In this document: piece after piece, positions 1 through 7,781 of the stretch | Position numbering within the stretch: position 1 is the first letter of the stretch | Layout: each line of letters starts with the position of its first letter | Assembly (NCBI GenBank): GCA_026770595.1 | Contig: MU634665.1 | Span: 1 to 10,860 of the forward strand | DNA: 10,860 bases | Direction: 5' to 3' | From: Ochromonadaceae sp. CCMP2298 | Taxonomy: Eukaryota; Sar; Synurophyceae; Ochromonadales; Ochromonadaceae | Program-made: the position numbers and the translations under genes | Notes under the pieces: model-generated | What the model was told of the DNA's origin: nothing | What the model saw: only the letters and a program-made list of their open reading frames with translations | Database searches by the model: none

Positions 1-64
1 TATACGCGAACCCCAGCCGGCAGACAGGGAGAGCAAGGAAAGCTTGGTATTAAAATGCTCAGCG

Positions 65-205
65 GGGTGAGAAAATTTCTCATTATGAGAATTTTATTGA
101 GAAATTTTCTCATTTTCGTAAGAAAAAAGTGAGAAAAAAATTTGGTAAGAAATTTTGTTGAGAAAAAAGGGAGATAATTTCTCATCATGAGAAATTTTCT
201 CACCC
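65..205. repeat. MITE-like 141-bp element with 27-bp terminal inverted repeats
   Basis: Positions 65-91 and 179-205 are inverted repeats of each other over 27 bases with one mismatch (84 against 186). The outer 19 bases, GGGTGAGAAAATTTCTCAT, match perfectly. The repeat is itself built of smaller near-palindromes of the type TGAGAAATTTTCTCA, and another copy lies at 98-112. The interior is A/T-rich with no coding capacity. Size, AT content and terminal inverted repeats fit a miniature inverted-repeat transposable element, but I see no clear target-site duplication in the flanks. It could instead be a non-mobile palindromic repeat or a structured locus. Confidence 0.6.
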
Positions 206-238
206 TTTTCCTTCAGGATGGTTTACGGGTGCGTGTGC

Positions 239-266
239 ACTGGAGCTCACAGACTGGAGCTCACAA
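239..266. repeat. Two-copy 14-bp tandem duplication
   Basis: ACTGGAGCTCACAG at 239-252 is followed at once by a copy differing only in the last base (253-266). This looks like simple slippage or a recent local duplication; no function is apparent. Confidence 0.8.
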
Positions 267-288
267 GAGCCCATGTGTGATTAAAAGT

Positions 289-354
289 TAACAAAAAACT
301 GTCAAAAATGTGCTTGGATGTAACGACCTTTCACAAATGTGATATTTTTTGTTA
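289..354. repeat. 10-bp inverted repeat with long spacer
   Basis: TAACAAAAAA at 289-298 is the reverse complement of TTTTTTGTTA at 345-354. The arms are low-complexity, so chance is plausible. It lies just right of the 65-205 element and adds to the repeat-rich character of this spacer. Confidence 0.3.
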
Positions 355-1200
355 CCCGTCGATTCCCCGTGTAAGCTAATAGGGTGGGTGGGTGTGGTCA
401 AAAAAATAGCAGAGCGTGATTCAGCACGAGCAGATTGAAAGGAATGAGCAGGAGAGCACATCAGAGCTGCCTGGCCTTGAAGTCGCCAAGCGCATCTGTG
501 GCTCTCCTCACTCTCTGCAGCAGAACTTCGCAACACAATGCCAACAGCAAGATTCCCCCTTTTTCGTCCCCTTTTTCCCCCTTGCTAAATCTCTGGCGCC
601 CATGCCCAAGTCCCGGGAATCGCCTTTCCGTTCAGCTTTGCTATGCCGTGCAGGCCCGGTTCCAATTATGAAGGATCTGTGTGTGTGGGTGGAGCGAAAG
701 GGCAAGGGGAGGTTGAGGTTCAACACAGATGGAAAAAGGGACCTTCCCAGGCGTAAGTTACGTACCTTAAAGTTTTCCACATTTTTATATGGGTAACAAC
801 ATATGGAGGAAACACTTATCTTATGGGGAGAATTTTGTTTCTTCCCTATTGGCGTCGTTACACATACAAAAATGTGGATAACTTTTTTGGAAGACTTTTT
901 TTTCTTGGTTTTTGTAAGACTTAAAGAACATAATTGTACCGAGTGTCCCCATTGTTCATTGTTCTTTGTTCTTTGTCTATTGTGCATCGTCCATAGCGCA
1001 TGGCATATAGCACACAGTACGCACAGCACACCAGTTGGGGAAGTAAAGCAATTACTAGTAACAGAAACCAGGTTGGGTCTGTCACATTTGGCTCTTCTTT
1101 CTTTTTGCTCAACCGAATTTATCTGTTTATGTACACACTTGCATTCCAATCTGCCCCCCTCACCCCACCAAGTCCCAGTTTCCCCCTTCCTATTGTCTAC

Positions 1201-2935
1201 CTACCTCCTCTTCTCCAGCTTGCGCGCCTGCTGCATGAGCCTGTCTACATCTCCTACACTCATAGCCTTGCCGGCAGAGAGGCCCAGAGAGGCAGTGATG
1301 CTGCTGCTGAACATACCGCTAACCCCGCCCCCACCTCTGCCGCCTTTGACCCCTCTGTCCCCACCCTCCTCGCCCCGCTTCCTGTCCGCCTCCGTCTTGG
1401 CCTCGCCCCCGGCCTTGGCGCTGCTGAGCTTGGCGTCCACGACCCTTACATTCTTGCGACTGGCGCTGTTGATGTTGCCCGCACGAGACAACTTACGCTT
1501 CTTCTTCCCCCGGTCGTTCTCCTCCTCCTCCTCCTCTCTCTTCTCCCACTCCCCCTCCTCTTCTCCGTCCTCCCCGTCCTCCTCGCCCTGTACCTGCACC
1601 TCTATGTCCAGCAGCGCCTCCACGCGAGCAGCAGCCGAGGCGGGCAGCGGCAGACCACCGTTAACGTACGTGCCGTCCTTGCGCTGCACTGGTCCCGCAC
1701 CCACGCTGCCCTTGCCTCTTACCACGATGGACTTGATTACACGCACAGAAGCAGCCGCACCCGCCCCGGCTACCTCACTAGTCCTGGAGCCGTCGTCCTC
1801 CTCGTCGTCCCCAGACCCCGCCTCTGCGTCACCGGCGCCCCCCAGCGCGTCCCTCGCTCTACTACTCGCACTCTTTTTCCTCGCCTCCATCATTTCTCGT
1901 TGCGCCTTCTTCTGCGCCAGCTTCTGCCCCTTGCTCAGGGTCTGCTGCTCCTCCGCCTTGGATCTTGCGGCCTGCTTAAGGTCGCGTAGCTGCTGCTCCC
2001 AAGCATCCCTCTGCAGGGCGTACAGACGCATAGCACAACGCGCGTCCTCAGCCTAAGGCGAGTCAGAGGGGTGGGGGTAAGGGGAAGCAGATATGTGGAG
2101 AGGTCAGACAGGATAGAGGAATCACAGACGCTGCTCTGCCCTGCAGTGCACACATTCGCGCCTTCACCATACACTCATGCATCCATACACTCATGCATCC
2201 ATGCACTCCTGTACGCCTTCATTCATGCTACTTACTGGATCGTGCTCGCCTGCCTGGATCACCAGGCCCAGGTGCTGCTTGGTCAGGTCCCGAAGAGCGC
2301 GCGGCCGCAGCTTCCCGTGCAGCCCATGCACCCGCATGTAGGGTCGGTAGCAGGCCGTGTCTCGGATGTGCGTGCGCGGGTGCGAGAGCATCAGCACGTC
2401 TAGGTCGTTGCGCAAAGCGTGCCCCACCAGCACCTTGTCCCGCAGCAGAGCCGCCACAGCGCGCTGGCACTGGGCAGCAGGAGGAAGGAGGTAGGGGGGA
2501 GGGAAAGGAGAGGGAGGAGGTGTGTGAAGGGTTGAGTTAGCTAGATCCACTGGGGGGTGTAGGGTCAGGGCTGTTCACCTCCTGCAGGGTGATGGCGGTG
2601 CCCTGGCGCAGGTCACTCTTTCGGATGCCGCTGTACTTGGTGCGGAAGTCCGTCACGAAGCCGGGGGGGCGCACATACTCATCGTAGAGTACGCCTCCGT
2701 CGAAGCCCACCAGGCAGCACCGAGCCAGCGCGCTCTGCTTGCCCTCCGGCCCGATCCCCACCATCTCGCAGTCCAGCCCCACGTAGATTTCCTTGGCCTT
2801 GGCGCTCAGTCTGGTGGGTGCAGGGGCCTTCTCCTCCTCCACCACCGCCTCAGGCTTGGCGGCCGGCTTGCTCGCCTTGGCCACCTTGCCCTTGAGCTTG
2901 CTCCAGTTGGAGACTGGCTTTGCCTCCTTCCCCAT
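1201..2935 (-). CDS. REXO4: REXO4-type 3'-5' RNA exonuclease (DEDDh family), three exons
   Basis: Exons on the minus strand are 2935-2579, 2469-2236 and 2052-1201 (stop TAG), all joined in phase 0, giving 480 aa. Exo I is GLDCEMVG with D55 and E57, Exo II is GHALRNDL with D141, and Exo III is H195-x4-D200, so all DEDDh catalytic residues are present. The blocks LVGHALRNDL and AEDARCAMRLY are typical of REXO4/Rex4 (XPMC2-like) proteins, which act in the nucleolus and are linked to pre-rRNA processing. After the domain, residues 211-256 are Lys/Glu/Gln-rich and probably helical, 353-375 are strongly acidic, and KKKRK at 380-384 is a likely nuclear localisation signal. Vertebrate REXO4 carries its extra length N-terminally, whereas here the long tail is C-terminal. 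The ATG at 2935 has G at -3 and +4. The gene is transcribed divergently from the secretory-protein gene at 3269. Confidence 0.9.
2053..2235 (-). other. Intron 2 of the REXO4-type gene
   Basis: The 183-nt intron begins GTAAGT and ends CTTAG on the minus strand, in phase 0. Splicing joins GEHDP to AEDARCAMRLY, building the Exo III motif across the junction. It contains the 16-bp tandem duplication at 2171-2202. Confidence 0.88.
2171..2202. repeat. Perfect 16-bp tandem duplication inside intron 2
   Basis: ACACTCATGCATCCAT occurs twice with no gap (2171-2186 and 2187-2202), followed by a decayed partial third copy. It is a minisatellite-like duplication in the intron with no visible effect on splice sites. 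Confidence 0.85.
2470..2578 (-). other. Intron 1 of the REXO4-type gene
   Basis: The 109-nt intron begins GTGAAC and ends CCCAG on the minus strand, in phase 0. Removing it joins ITLQE to CQRAVAALL, restoring the continuous helix before Exo II that the family requires. The acceptor is preceded by a pyrimidine-rich stretch. Confidence 0.85.
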
Positions 2936-3268
2936 CGCACAAGAGGATATGGATCCAGCAGGCTCACTCTAACTGGCGTGCATCCCTCCTCGACTGTATT
3001 GGGACCCTCTAATTATGGTTGGAGGTGGTGTTCCTCAATTGAATTGGCATTTTGTACACAATTTATGCGTAGTTGGTACAAAGTTAGTGGATAATATGCG
3101 GCAATCTTACCCAAAATGAATTGAGTTGCCGCAACAAGGGAAGACTTGTGCAATGCTTTCCTCCTTCATGCCGCTACCATTCACAGATTCAACAGAGAGC
3201 ACCCTCCGATCTGGCAACTGCACGCCCTGTAATCGCACCCGAGGAAGCACTGGTGCGCAGCTCTCATC
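2936..3268. promoter_or_regulatory. Divergent promoter spacer between REXO4-type gene and secretory-protein gene
   Basis: The 333-bp stretch separates two divergently transcribed start codons, so it must hold the 5' UTRs and promoters of both genes or one shared bidirectional promoter (inference). No confident TATA box was found. An 8-bp inverted repeat, TGCGGCAA (3097-3104) with TTGCCGCA (3126-3133), is the clearest internal symmetry and could be a paired factor site. Nothing in it looks coding. Confidence 0.5.
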
Positions 3269-5596
3269 ATGATTGGTGTCGCATTGCTCATGGGTCTGCA
3301 ACTTGCACTTTTTGCATCGTGGTGTGGCGCGGAGTTGGTGCAGACGGCCCCGGCGGTAAAAGCCTTTATGACTGGATTTGAGTCGGAGCGGTCAAATGGG
3401 ATTCTGCAGTCACTGCTGGGGCGCCCGGCGCTGGAGGGCGACATGGTAGAGGGTGTGACGATATACCAAGACGAGCTGGACCAGTCCAAGCCCCTGATCG
3501 CAGCCTTCAGCGACCCCCGCACAATGGACAGCGACGTCTCGTTTGTGTTTCTGGACACGGCTGACCTGATGAACGAGGAGCTGGTGCTGGTACGCTTCCA
3601 GAATTGCTTCCGGGCACTACTGGGCAACGGTCGCAAGAGTCCCCTCGTGATCGTGTTCACCGGCACCACCGCAACCGCAGATCAGGTGGAGCAGCTGCTG
3701 CGCGACGCCTGGCTGCTGTTTGACAAAGACGCGGCGGACGACAGGCTGTTCTCTTTTTTCGACGTGCAGATTATCCTCACGCCGAGGTTCCTGGGCGAGG
3801 GGGAGGCGGTCAACCCACAGGCTACGGCTGCAGTGGAGGGAGCCATCGCAGCAGTGCCCAGCGACAGCGTGCGCCCGCTATCGGAGTGCCTCGCCAACGC
3901 GAGCGAGGTTTCCAGCATGGGGTCCATGGGGTCCATAGGGGCCGGGGCGGGGGGGCTGGGGCGGGTTGCGAGCCGAGACAGCGCTGGCGTGCTTATTGCG
4001 CGTGCGGGCGTAGAGGAGGCTCTGAGCTGGGCGCTGATGGCCGCCAATGCATCGATCGTGCGCTTGAATACGCTCGAGGCGCCTGAGCACTTCGCGGGCT
4101 TTATGGATAATCTTGACACTGCTGCTCTGCAGGTGCTGAGAAAGAACGTAGAGGCGGCTGGGGGTACAGCGGCAGTCAGCAAGGCTGTGCTCTCCCTGTC
4201 TGAGCGGGAGCTCACCTCTCGCATCTTCACCCGCCTCGTGCCCCTCTTCAAGCGCCAGGTGCAGCTGCTGCGCAACGAGATTGCGAACGACTTCAACGAC
4301 AAGGTGTCGGAGGGCGTGGAGGTGTCGATACATGTGATGGAGGACCTCAAGGACATTAGAGACGCCAGCCTGAGAAACTTCACCAGATGCATGGAGCGCC
4401 TTACTCCCCGGGGCGCACCTAAGAGTCGCTGGAACGCTGCCTTCGAACTGTTCGAACTGACGCAGACGTTTGCGGAGTACCTGGAGGGCAGGGAGGCCTT
4501 CTATCGCTTGCAGGGGGTGCTGCCCCGAGGCCTGCGCGCCCCCATCGACCTCTCCTTCCACACGATGCTGCTCCACCCCCTGGGCCGAGACTACCGTGCA
4601 GATGCGCTGGGGCTGCGGGGTAAGAGAGACGTGCCCTTCTACGACGCAGCGCTGGAGGGCGAGCAGCGGCGGGCGGGCGGCGGGCTGGTGAATGCTGCTG
4701 AGGCGAGACAGAAGCTGCAGCAGAAAGTGGGCGCACTGGAGCAGAAACAGGCAGCAGCCAGGGGCCTGGGGGGGCTGCTGAGCATGAGCGAGCTGCATCG
4801 CACCTGCGTGGACAGCGAGTTCGCACGCGAGATGCTCATGTTCCCCCTCTCGGTCAAGAACCCCGGCGTACCCATGGCCTCGGGACGCGGCGCCGCCAAG
4901 AAGAGCGCTCCGCCCCCGAAGCCTGACACCAACCGCGAGGACGACGGTCCGGAGCGCCTTGTGCGGTGGGACTTGTCCCCCCTGGACGAGGTCAGGCGAA
5001 ATTTGGATCGGGTGGCGGAGCAGGCGGAGCGGGGGGCGCTGGACCTGGGGCGTGCCAAGGACCCTCTGGCCGCATTGCCCAACCTGCAGCTGCTGGTCGA
5101 CCCGGCGCTCAACACGTTGCCGGCCTTCGGCAGGGGCTATTACAAGCATCCATCTATCAACTACGGATCTAGGTATGAGCCGCAGTCACAGCAGCAGCGC
5201 AGCGACACACCCGTGCCAGCAGCAGCGCCAGTCGCAGCAGTGGATGTGGCAGTAGCACCAGTAGAATTAAAAGCGCCAACAGCCCCGTCTAAGACCCGGG
5301 CAGTGCGAAAGGCGAAGGCACTGGCACCAACAAAGACAGCGATACCGGCATCGGTAAAGGAAGCGACACCTGCAAAGGCGGTGGCAGCGCCACCTGCGAA
5401 GGCAGCGACGCCGACGCCTGTAAAGGCAGCGGCACCTGTAAAGGCAGCAACGTCAGCAGCGGCACCTGCACCTGTACCCGCAAGGACAACTGCAGCAGCA
5501 AAGAGGGCAGAGAGAGCCAAGGCGGCAAAGGATCGGATGAGTGCAGTGAGAGGCAAGGCGGCGGCACGTCAGGCGGTGGAGAGGCCGACTGCCTAA
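3269..5596 (+). CDS. Secretory-pathway protein of unknown function, possible degenerate RHD3/Sey1-like GTPase fold, with H1-like basic tail
   Basis: One uninterrupted 775-aa frame, with A at -3 of the ATG. Residues 1-22 form a signal peptide or signal anchor. Three N-glycosylation sequons (N210, N260, N370) agree with entry into the secretory pathway. No further membrane span and no KDEL-type ending is visible. Residues 120-180 (SPLVIVFTG, LLRDAW, FSFFDVQII) resemble from memory the end of the GTPase domain of RHD3/Sey1. The P-loop slot (about 36-51) has no GxxxxGK[ST], so nucleotide binding is doubtful. Residues 216-232 are a Gly/Ser/Met linker; 305-520 are mostly helical with LHPLGRDYR at 435-443. 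The tail from about 645 is Ala/Pro/Lys-rich and resembles histone H1, which is odd for a secreted protein. I am sure it is a gene and unsure of its family; a dynamin-superfamily pseudo-GTPase is only a guess. Confidence 0.82.
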   Translation: MIGVALLMGLQLALFASWCGAELVQTAPAVKAFMTGFESERSNGILQSLLGRPALEGDMVEGVTIYQDELDQSKPLIAAFSDPRTMDSDVSFVFLDTADLMNEELVLVRFQNCFRALLGNGRKSPLVIVFTGTTATADQVEQLLRDAWLLFDKDAADDRLFSFFDVQIILTPRFLGEGEAVNPQATAAVEGAIAAVPSDSVRPLSECLANASEVSSMGSMGSIGAGAGGLGRVASRDSAGVLIARAGVEEALSWALMAANASIVRLNTLEAPEHFAGFMDNLDTAALQVLRKNVEAAGGTAAVSKAVLSLSERELTSRIFTRLVPLFKRQVQLLRNEIANDFNDKVSEGVEVSIHVMEDLKDIRDASLRNFTRCMERLTPRGAPKSRWNAAFELFELTQTFAEYLEGREAFYRLQGVLPRGLRAPIDLSFHTMLLHPLGRDYRADALGLRGKRDVPFYDAALEGEQRRAGGGLVNAAEARQKLQQKVGALEQKQAAARGLGGLLSMSELHRTCVDSEFAREMLMFPLSVKNPGVPMASGRGAAKKSAPPPKPDTNREDDGPERLVRWDLSPLDEVRRNLDRVAEQAERGALDLGRAKDPLAALPNLQLLVDPALNTLPAFGRGYYKHPSINYGSRYEPQSQQQRSDTPVPAAAPVAAVDVAVAPVELKAPTAPSKTRAVRKAKALAPTKTAIPASVKEATPAKAVAAPPAKAATPTPVKAAAPVKAATSAAAPAPVPARTTAAAKRAERAKAAKDRMSAVRGKAAARQAVERPTA
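3938..3965 (+). other. G-quadruplex-prone run on the coding strand
   Basis: Five G-runs (3938-3941, 3944-3947, 3949-3955, 3958-3961, 3963-3965) are separated by 1-2 base loops, satisfying the usual G4 pattern. It encodes the glycine-rich linker of the secretory protein, so it may simply reflect glycine codons. Confidence 0.5.
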
Positions 5597-5893
5597 GCAA
5601 TGACCAAGGCCACAGCAGTATAGCACTACTGGAGCGGGCAGGGGCAGGCGCGCATTGTGTCCTACCCCCCTCCTCCTCTTGATCGTAGGTACTGCCCGAA
5701 GTATGTAAATGATTTCCTTATATCGCCGATTGATAGTAAATTAGTAAATGACGAAATGACAGGGGAAAAAGATTGGTGTCCAGGCATTGGGTGCGGGTGT
5801 TGGGACATTGAGACCCCCTCCCCCTTCTCAAATCGCCCCCTGCAGCCGCTGCATCACCTCTGTTGGAGACTTGGACGGTTTTGGGGAGACTTG

Positions 5894-5944
5894 TTTGGCA
5901 AAAAACTGCGCCAAATAAAGCCGCCTCCACAATACCGGTACTGT
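5894..5944. repeat. Two short inverted repeats, including an E2F-like site
   Basis: TTTGGC (5894-5899) pairs with GCCAAA (5910-5915) around a 10-base loop. The right arm lies in GCGCCAAA (5908-5915), whose reverse complement TTTGGCGC matches the E2F/DP consensus TTTSSCGC. Next to it, 5929-5944 is a 16-bp palindrome with one mismatched pair, centred on ACCGGT. A regulatory role is only a suggestion. Confidence 0.35.
5914..5919 (+). terminator. Possible AATAAA polyadenylation signal
   Basis: AATAAA occurs 318 bases after the stop codon of the plus-strand secretory-protein gene. It is a plausible polyadenylation hexamer, but this lineage may not use it and a single hexamer can arise by chance. 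Confidence 0.25.
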
Positions 5945-5966
5945 AAGTTACTCTCTACTTCGTACA

Positions 5967-5976
5967 AGAGTACTCT
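5967..5976. repeat. Perfect 10-bp palindrome
   Basis: AGAGTACTCT is its own reverse complement. It sits between the neighbouring palindromes as part of a symmetric cluster. Confidence 0.5.
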
Positions 5977-5989
5977 CAATAGTTGGGGG

Positions 5990-6017
5990 CCGTTCTGACG
6001 ACATCCTGTCAGAACGG
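5990..6017. repeat. Perfect 10-bp stem inverted repeat
   Basis: CCGTTCTGAC (5990-5999) and GTCAGAACGG (6008-6017) are exact reverse complements around an 8-base loop, a strong hairpin if transcribed. Outside the stem, CAATA on the left and TATTG on the right extend the symmetry with an uneven bulge. It could be a regulatory palindrome, an RNA hairpin or a transposon relic. Confidence 0.65.
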
Positions 6018-6091
6018 TTATTGGTGCAAAACGAAACCCCCAGTTTCCCCTGCACTGTTTAACTATATGCTGTAGAATTCTGTAATGCTCT

Positions 6092-6169
6092 ATCATGCTA
6101 TCGTATCATGCTATCATACCATTGAATCATATTATTATATCAAATCATGCTATCATATATCATGCTATT
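6092..6169. repeat. AT-rich repeat array of ATCATGCTATC units
   Basis: Three exact copies of ATCATGCTATC (6092-6102, 6105-6115, 6144-6154) and a fourth differing in the last base (6159-6169) lie in a strongly AT-rich stretch. The spacing is uneven, so it looks like a degenerate minisatellite. It lies roughly 310-390 bases before the ARP1 start. Confidence 0.65.
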
Positions 6170-6336
6170 TTTTCCTCTTATAATTCCAATCTATTTTGGC
6201 AGAAGACTGGTGAAAATGGAATAGAAGACTCATTATTCCCAGGTTCCCCTCTACAAACCCTTTCAAACCCGCGGGCCGACCTCCTGCGATTTTGGACTGC
6301 TGTTTGGACTGGAAGTCCATTTTAGTAGAGGTTTAA

Positions 6337-6368
6337 CCGTTCCTCATCACTCACTCACTCACGAACGG
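6337..6368 (+). promoter_or_regulatory. Hairpin-flanked TCAC microsatellite before ARP1
   Basis: Four TCAC units (6347-6362) lie between CCGTTC (6337-6342) and GAACGG (6363-6368), which could pair. This is 115-146 bases before the ARP1 ATG, in the likely promoter or 5' UTR. The short stem may be accidental. Confidence 0.25.
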
Positions 6369-6482
6369 GTGGAACCCGACAGCTCTCAGTCCAACTCGTC
6401 TGGATCGGCAGGATCCCAGGATTCGTTTGTACAGGCAGACTTCATCGCAGCGGTCGTTGCGCTTTGCTTCCGTGGAACAACC

Positions 6483-7610
6483 ATGGCGGAGGCAAATCAA
6501 CCGATTGTAATCGACAATGGCACTGGAGTCCTCAAGGCAGGCTTTGCTGGCGCAGACAAGCCCAGGATCGTATTTCGCTCGTGCGTGGGCCGAACGAAGC
6601 ATTCTCGGGTAATGCCCGGCGGCGCTCTCGAAGGAACTGACATATTTATTGGTTCCAAAGTAGAGGAGCACAGAGGCGCGCTGAAACTCTCCTACCCCAT
6701 GGAGAGCGGCATAGTCCAGAACTGGACAGATATGGAGAAGATCTGGTCGTACGTCTACTCTCGGGACAACCTGAACGTTGTCAGCGAGGACCACGCAGTG
6801 CTGCTCACCGAGGCTCCTCTGAACCCCTTCTCCAACAGAGAGAAGGCAGCAGAGATATTCTTCGAAGCGCTCAACGCGCCCGCGCTCTTCTGCAGCATCC
6901 AAGCTATTCTGAGTCTGTACGCCTCTGGGAGGACTACTGGTGTGGTGATGGACTCGGGAGATGGGGTGACGCACGTGGTGCCTGTGTACGAGGGGTTCGC
7001 TCTGCCGCACGCAGTGAAGCGCATCGACGTAGCTGGGCGCAGCATCACCAACTACCTACAGATACTGCTACGCCGCAGCGGGCGCGCGTTCACCACCTCG
7101 AGCGAGCTGGAGATCGTGCGTCAGATCAAGGAGAAGTGCTGCGTGGTGGCTTTCAACCCAGTCGAGCAGGAGAAACAAGCCACCTTCTTCCCCTACCAGC
7201 TGCCCGACGGAACCGTACTGAACATGGGACCCGAGTCCTTTCGTGCCCCAGAGGTGCTGTTCCACCCAGAGCTTATTGGCAGCGAGAGTCCCGGCGTGCA
7301 CGACTGCCTCGTGACCTCCATAATGCAGACAGACATCGACCTGAGGCGTCTGCTCTTCGGCCAGATAGTGCTCGCAGGGGGCAGCACCATGTTCGGCGGG
7401 TTCGGCGACCGGCTGCTCAATGAAATCAGGAAACACTCCTTGTCCCCCGCCGATATGAAGATACGAATAGCGGCCCCGCCGGAGCGGCTCTTCTCCACGT
7501 GGATCGGGGGCTCAATCTTGGCCTCTCTCTCTACCTTCAAGAGCATGTGGATCTCCAAAGCAGACTACCTAGAGCACGGGTCGAGGATACTTTTGTCAAA
7601 ACAGTTGTAG
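6483..7610 (+). CDS. ARP1: Actin-related protein 1 (centractin), dynactin filament subunit
   Basis: An intronless 375-aa protein, against about 376 aa for human centractin. ARP1 forms the short actin-like filament at the core of dynactin, the cofactor of cytoplasmic dynein. The actin-fold phosphate loops are clear: [13 protein letters not shown] (residues 11-23) and [11 protein letters not shown] near residue 158. Stretches such as [39 protein letters not shown] and [12 protein letters not shown] follow centractin more closely than conventional actin. The start is the ATG at 6483 in the context ACCATGG. The frame is open upstream to 6369, but that position is GTG, not a eukaryotic start, and the extra 38 residues resemble nothing. 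ARP1 is absent from land plants, so its presence narrows the lineage. The C-terminus ends KQL rather than the animal KTF. The gene is convergent with the cytochrome b5 gene. Confidence 0.95.
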   Translation: MAEANQPIVIDNGTGVLKAGFAGADKPRIVFRSCVGRTKHSRVMPGGALEGTDIFIGSKVEEHRGALKLSYPMESGIVQNWTDMEKIWSYVYSRDNLNVVSEDHAVLLTEAPLNPFSNREKAAEIFFEALNAPALFCSIQAILSLYASGRTTGVVMDSGDGVTHVVPVYEGFALPHAVKRIDVAGRSITNYLQILLRRSGRAFTTSSELEIVRQIKEKCCVVAFNPVEQEKQATFFPYQLPDGTVLNMGPESFRAPEVLFHPELIGSESPGVHDCLVTSIMQTDIDLRRLLFGQIVLAGGSTMFGGFGDRLLNEIRKHSLSPADMKIRIAAPPERLFSTWIGGSILASLSTFKSMWISKADYLEHGSRILLSKQL

Positions 7611-7781
7611 CGCAGTGTTTGCCCGGTAACTTGCTTGGCAAAATAACCACTACTTCACCATGTCATATACACCAACCACGCTTCTCTCTTCCCTCTTGTT
7701 ACGAACTCCACACATGATTAGTTTAACAACAACCCAATACAGGCCTCAGCACTCCTGCTTGTCTATTAGTCTATGTCTAAC
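7611..7781. other. Convergent 3' region between ARP1 and cytochrome b5 genes
   Basis: The 171 bases must contain both 3' UTRs and both transcript ends, so the two mRNAs may overlap in antisense. No canonical AATAAA is visible on either strand, suggesting another poly(A) signal in this organism. Confidence 0.5.

Larger units (their letters stand above)
1..1200. other. Non-coding region left of the exonuclease gene
   Basis: No open frame here looks like a protein: those present are short, biased by simple sequence, some without an ATG, and resemble no family I recognise. The left 400 bases are AT-rich and carry inverted and tandem repeats, annotated separately. The part near 1200 should include the 3' UTR of the minus-strand exonuclease gene; I could not pick a convincing poly(A) signal. 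Positions 540-780 and 940-1050 are simple-sequence-rich without clear structure. Confidence 0.6.
5597..6482. other. Intergenic spacer upstream of ARP1
   Basis: The 886-bp spacer lies between two plus-strand genes. The left third should be the 3' UTR of the secretory-protein gene and the right end the ARP1 promoter and 5' UTR. It contains a cluster of palindromes (5894-6017), a repeat array (6092-6169) and a TCAC microsatellite (6347-6362). Its short open frames resemble no known protein, and I see no tRNA. Confidence 0.6.

Noticed and set aside
36-205. CRISPR-like array from repeated GAGAAATTTTCTC units
   Set aside because: The units are palindromic, irregularly spaced and lack unique spacers of constant length; the genome is eukaryotic.
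416-796. 126-residue plus-strand open frame
   Set aside because: It begins at GTG, not ATG, and its translation has no family signature or consistent codon use.
508-1149. 213-residue minus-strand open frame
   Set aside because: No recognisable domain, simple-sequence composition, and it lies in the likely 3' flank of the exonuclease gene.
803-2056. 417-residue open frame on the plus strand
   Set aside because: It is antisense to exon 3 of the REXO4-type gene; its Ser/Pro/Leu-rich translation mirrors Glu/Lys/Gly codons of the real gene and matches no family.
3374-3424. Active P-loop NTPase motif in the secretory protein
   Set aside because: The slot has the right spacing for a dynamin-superfamily P-loop but no GxxxxGK[ST], so an active GTPase call is not supported.
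3878-5149. 423-residue minus-strand open frame
   Set aside because: It is antisense to the 775-aa gene, in GC-rich DNA where long shadow frames are common; the plus frame has the signal peptide and sustained structure.
6369-6482. 38-residue N-terminal extension of ARP1
   Set aside because: It would start at GTG. The ATG at 6483 has an excellent context and gives exactly the expected centractin length.
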